A DNA stretch of 17,508 nt from Gallionella sp. GTDB taxonomy: Bacteria; Pseudomonadota; Gammaproteobacteria; Burkholderiales; Gallionellaceae. Shown here piece by piece: positions 15,093-17,508 of this stretch. The position numbers and the translations under genes are program-made. Location: NCBI GenBank assembly GCA_030690245.1, contig JAUYGW010000308.1, forward strand, positions 1 to 17,508. Direction: 5' to 3'. The notes beneath the pieces were generated by a model that was given only the letters and a program-made list of their open reading frames with translations, did no database searches and had not been told where the DNA came from. Position 1 is the first letter of the stretch. Every line of letters starts with the position of its first letter.

Positions 15093-15596
15093 ATGCAGGA
15101 ATCGCCATATCTGGAGGGCAATGGGTTTCTGATGGGGAAGCTGCAACACCTCCCTTTTCTCGGTACGGTAAGCGAAAAATATATCAAAGACATCCTGCGC
15201 TTCAGCAAAATAAGGAAATTTGATGACGGGGAAATCATTACCAAGGAAAAGTCTTATGACAATTGGGTCTATATCCTGTTTTCCGGCGCAGTGAGGATTG
15301 AAAAAAACGGGAAGGAAATCGCCAGGTTCGATGAAATCGGCAGCACTTTCGGCGAGCTTGCGGCCATCGATGGAAAGGCTCGCTCCGCGTCCGTCAAGGC
15401 GATCGGCCCGACGGTTTGCCTCGCCATCGATACTTCCTTCATGAATGAAACGGCAGAGCCGCTTGAACAGGCGCTTTTTGTGTCCGTTTTGTACAAGCTT
15501 TTTGCCGAGGTTATCGCCCAGCGCCTGCGTTCCGCCAATGACGAACTCGCCAGGGTGCGCTTGGAGCTTGAAACGCTGAAAAGAGATAAAGGCTGA
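15093..15596 (+). CDS. Stand-alone cyclic-nucleotide-binding (Crp/PKA-R type) domain protein with C-terminal coiled coil
   Basis: A 167-residue protein with one cNMP-binding domain (about 15-115) and a helical tail. The fold is marked by LPFLGTVSEKYIKDIL, DDGEIITKEKSYDNWVYILFSGAVRI, and the phosphate-binding cassette FGELAAIDGKARSASVKA (86-103). E88 and R97 stand in the places of the cAMP ribose- and phosphate-contacting residues; their nine-residue spacing is the same as in PKA regulatory subunits. No helix-turn-helix follows: the tail (about 125-167, ending ELARVRLELETLKRDKG) is a charged heptad-like helix, likely a dimer or partner-binding element. So it is a signalling adaptor and not a CRP-type transcription factor. 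GGGAGA ends 8 nt before the ATG, supporting this start. It diverges from the two kinase genes, and its stop lies 6 bp from that of convergent murI. The DNA looks AT-richer than the neighbours. Confidence 0.88.
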   Translation: MQESPYLEGNGFLMGKLQHLPFLGTVSEKYIKDILRFSKIRKFDDGEIITKEKSYDNWVYILFSGAVRIEKNGKEIARFDEIGSTFGELAAIDGKARSASVKAIGPTVCLAIDTSFMNETAEPLEQALFVSVLYKLFAEVIAQRLRSANDELARVRLELETLKRDKG

Positions 15597-15602
15597 GAAT
15601 GG

Positions 15603-16427
15603 CTATTTCTTACTTGGCGCTTTGCCGTCACTTCGATCCGGCAGGCCCCACACCTCAACCCCGGCCCTCCACAATTGGTCGATTACAGGTTGCGCCTGGT
15701 CTGGCGCAGCGCTGCTCCAGAAGCGCTCCGTGCCGGTGCGCGCCTCAAGCGACAGCAGGCCGGCATCCGCCAGCCTGCGGCGGAGCTCGCGCGCGACCGC
15801 GGCGGACGGATCGATGATCGCAACCGATGGCCCGGCGATTTCGCGGATGAGCGGGGCGAGGAACGGGTAATGTGTGCAGCCCAGCACGATGGTGTCGGCC
15901 TGACGTTCCAGCAACGGCAGGACATATTGCTCGAGCAACGCGCGGGTCCGGCCGCCGGACAAATCGCCGGCTTCCACTTGTTCGACTAGTCCTGGACAGG
16001 GCTGGATCAGGATATCGACCCCGGCACCGAACCGGCTAAACAGCCGCTCGAAATTTTCGCTGGCAAGCGTGCTGCCGGTGGCCAGCACGCCGATCACGCC
16101 GGATTTAGTGTTCGCCGCCGCCGGTTTGACGGCAGGCTCCATTGCCACGATCGGCAGCGGGAATCTTGCGCGCAGTGTCTCTATCGCCGCCCCGGTTGCC
16201 GTGTTGCATGCGACCACGATGGCCTTGGCGCGCTGGCTCACCAGGAACTCGACGATCGCAACCGATCTCGCCTCGATCAGTTGACCGGGTTTGTCGCCAT
16301 ACGGCGCATGCCCGGAATCCGCCACATACAGCAGGTCTTCGCCCGGCAACTCACGGCGGATTTCGCACAGCACCGATAATCCGCCGACACCGGAATCGAA
16401 TACGCCTATGGGGTTTGCGGCGGCCAT
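15603..16427 (-). CDS. murI: Glutamate racemase
   Basis: MurI converts L- to D-glutamate for peptidoglycan synthesis in the cytoplasm. With the ATG at 16427 it has 274 residues. The catalytic cysteine pair is present: C74 in VVACNTA and C184 in LGCTHYP (H186 alongside). The N-terminal IGVFDSGVGGLSVL (D11, S12) and APYGDKP (41-47) are also there. The frame stays open upstream to 16505, but those codons come from the inverted repeat at 16454-16510, so the internal ATG before AAANPIGVFDSG is the better start. No clear Shine-Dalgarno sequence precedes it. It is convergent with the cNMP-binding protein gene with no room for a separate terminator. The downstream kinase module is probably unrelated to it. 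Confidence 0.95.
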   Translation of the reverse strand: MAAANPIGVFDSGVGGLSVLCEIRRELPGEDLLYVADSGHAPYGDKPGQLIEARSVAIVEFLVSQRAKAIVVACNTATGAAIETLRARFPLPIVAMEPAVKPAAANTKSGVIGVLATGSTLASENFERLFSRFGAGVDILIQPCPGLVEQVEAGDLSGGRTRALLEQYVLPLLERQADTIVLGCTHYPFLAPLIREIAGPSVAIIDPSAAVARELRRRLADAGLLSLEARTGTERFWSSAAPDQAQPVIDQLWRAGVEVWGLPDRSDGKAPSKK

Positions 16428-16453
16428 TTTCAGGGAACTGTTTCTTGTCAAAT

Positions 16454-16510
16454 GTAGCGTGCGCTGTGCGCACGGTTTATGAATTATGTCGTGCGCACAG
16501 CGCACGCTAC
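16454..16510. repeat. Perfect 21-bp inverted repeat upstream of murI with nested hairpins
   Basis: The arms at 16454-16474 and 16490-16510 are exact reverse complements around a 15-nt loop. Each arm also contains its own palindrome, GTGCGC-TGT-GCGCAC in the left arm and its mirror in the right, so one long stem or two small hairpins can form. It lies 26 bp upstream of the murI start on the transcribed strand, between the tautomerase gene and murI. GC-rich intergenic repeats of this gtagcgtgcgc type are common in proteobacteria by general knowledge. Confidence 0.9.
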
Positions 16511-16553
16511 GCTGGCGACGAACTGCTGGATTTCGTGTTTCCTGGTGCGACCG

Positions 16554-16757
16554 CTACAAGCCGCGTTTCCTGCGCGAGGAAACCTGCTCGCCGCCAACTC
16601 CCCAGTTGTCCGTAGGAATTTCATCGATCACAACCATGGTCGTCGCCGGGTTCTTGCCGAGCACATCCTTGAGCAAAGTGGTGACGCCCTCGATGAGTCT
16701 GGCCTTCTGCTCGGAGGTGACGCCTTCTTCGGTGATCTTGATGTTTACGTATGGCAT
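16554..16757 (-). CDS. 4-oxalocrotonate tautomerase family protein
   Basis: A 67-residue tautomerase-superfamily protein. The start at 16757 puts proline directly after Met (MPYVNIKITEEG), so removal of Met exposes the catalytic Pro1 that defines the family. GGAG stands 6 nt before this ATG, and the upstream extension of the frame to 16817 runs into repeat DNA. The EQKARLIEGVTTLL helix and the NWGVGGE end segment fit the small hexameric 4-OT fold. The two substrate-binding arginines of canonical 4-OT (Arg11 and Arg39) are not at the aligned positions, and the conserved Phe is Trp, so it is not the catechol meta-pathway enzyme. Its substrate is unknown. It lies between hemH and murI on the same strand, separated from both by inverted repeats. 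Confidence 0.88.
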   Translation of the reverse strand: MPYVNIKITEEGVTSEQKARLIEGVTTLLKDVLGKNPATTMVVIDEIPTDNWGVGGEQVSSRRKRGL

Positions 16758-16782
16758 GGTTGCTCCAGTGAATCTAGTCATC

Positions 16783-16869
16783 GTAGGTTGGGTTAGCGGT
16801 TTCACCGCGTAACCCAACGCTTTTTTATAAATGATGTTGGGTTACGCGCTGCGCGCTAACCCAACCTAC
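16783..16869. repeat. Inverted pair of GTTGGGTTA hairpins between hemH and the tautomerase gene
   Basis: Two units, 16783-16818 and 16836-16869, are near-perfect reverse complements of each other. Each is also a hairpin with GTTGGGTT and AACCCAAC arms. The left unit on the plus strand is followed at once by GC and six T residues (16821-16826), the form of an intrinsic terminator for plus-strand transcription, yet no plus-strand gene lies upstream nearby. The right unit contains the hemH stop codon. The gtaggttgggtta type of repeat is widespread in proteobacterial spacers by general knowledge. Confidence 0.92.
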
Positions 16870-17508
16870 CTCTTCGCCCCCAGCGCCAGCGCGCGCAGCC
16901 TGCCTTGTTCCAGCGCCGCCGCATCCGGTTCGATCAGCCAGCCTTGCAGATTATCCAGCACCAGGTCGGTCAGCGCGTGCATCCAGTCGTTGCGGTCGTT
17001 GAGGCAGGGGATGTAGCGGTATTCGCCGCCGCCCGCGTGCTGGAATTCCTCCTTGCCTTCGAGCGCGATTTCTTCGAGCGTCTCCAGGCAGTCGGCGACG
17101 AAGCCGGGGCAGACCACGTCCAGGCGTTTGACCTTTTGCCGGCCGAGTTCCTTGAGCGTGGCGGCGGTGTAGGGTTGGAGCCATTCGTGCCTGCCGAGGC
17201 GCGACTGGAAGCTGACGGCATATTGTTCGGGCTTCAGGCCGAGTTCCTGTACCAGCAGGCGTGAGGTCTTGTGGCATTCGCAGTGATAGGGATCTCCCTT
17301 GTCCAGCATGTCTTTCGGCAGGCCGTGGAAACTCATCAGCATTTTTTCCGGCCGGCCATGTTTCATCCAGTAGTCGTTGATGCTGTTCGCCAATGCCTTG
17401 ATGTAGCCGGGATGGTCGTGGAAGTGTTTGATGGTGCGCAGCGCGGGGGTGTTGCGCATCTGCTGCAACTCGTCGAACACGATGTCGCACACCGTGGCGG
17501 TGGTGCTG
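16866..17508 (-). CDS. hemH: Ferrochelatase, C-terminal part (5' end outside the window)
   Basis: Ferrochelatase inserts Fe(II) into protoporphyrin IX at the membrane surface, the last step of protohaem synthesis. About 213 residues are visible, open to the window edge. Landmarks are [24 protein letters not shown] (with the family's catalytic His in SFHGLP), the [15 protein letters not shown] segment and [16 protein letters not shown], then the YIPCLND C-terminal region. All match the proteobacterial HemH pattern I know from E. coli. The N-terminal half lies beyond 17508. The TAG stop (16868-16866) falls inside the inverted repeat at 16783-16869, with the GTTGGGTTAG repeat following directly. 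Confidence 0.95.
   Translation of the reverse strand, partial: STTATVCDIVFDELQQMRNTPALRTIKHFHDHPGYIKALANSINDYWMKHGRPEKMLMSFHGLPKDMLDKGDPYHCECHKTSRLLVQELGLKPEQYAVSFQSRLGRHEWLQPYTAATLKELGRQKVKRLDVVCPGFVADCLETLEEIALEGKEEFQHAGGGEYRYIPCLNDRNDWMHALTDLVLDNLQGWLIEPDAAALEQGRLRALALGAKR

Noticed and set aside
16428..16505. A 26-residue N-terminal extension of murI
   Set aside because: These codons come from the inverted repeat and an ATG follows directly before the conserved MurI N-terminus.

Overview
The window (about 17.5 kb, GC-rich, densely coded) reads as chromosomal DNA of a betaproteobacterium. The gene content and protein character suggest the Nitrosomonadales/Gallionellaceae neighbourhood, but that placement is inference. 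Most genes are core: sulfate assimilation (cysN), membrane functions, ribosome maturation (rsgA), RNA turnover (orn), cell wall (murI) and haem synthesis (hemH). No tRNA, rRNA, CRISPR array or transposase gene was found.

Layout. Positions 1-4830 (+): the 3' part of cysN, then a CobD/CbiB-family membrane protein, a four-histidine cytochrome b561 and an MsbA-type ABC exporter in a tight run. Positions 5070-6362 (+): a small conserved protein and the stress kinase srkA. Positions 6532-9224 (-): a run of M48 (Ste24-like) protease, phhB and rsgA, divergent from orn (9307-9852, +). Positions 10021-15596: two large tandem paralogues (-), each Ser/Thr kinase-HDOD-GAF, divergent from a small stand-alone cyclic-nucleotide-binding protein (+). 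Positions 15603-17508 (-): murI, a 4-oxalocrotonate-tautomerase-family protein and the C-terminal part of hemH.

The best candidate for an undescribed system is the signalling module at 10021-15596. It has two kinase-HDOD-GAF proteins whose domains match residue for residue over about 570 positions, both with an HLD (non-RD) catalytic loop. Beside them is a 167-residue cNMP-binding protein with no DNA-binding domain, whose phosphate-binding cassette resembles that of eukaryotic PKA regulatory subunits. A PKA-like regulator/kinase arrangement is a hypothesis, not something the sequence proves.

The second theme is intergenic DNA. Seven spacers carry large inverted repeats. Three of these (4907-5032, 7424-7559, 9878-9989) share one anatomy: AGC followed by three CACRGAK heptamers at a fixed 9- or 10-nt pitch, mirrored on the other side (the third is degraded). 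One puts the rsgA GTG start codon inside a perfect 22-bp stem; another supplies the hemH stop codon. They look like dispersed intergenic elements that have become part of gene boundaries.
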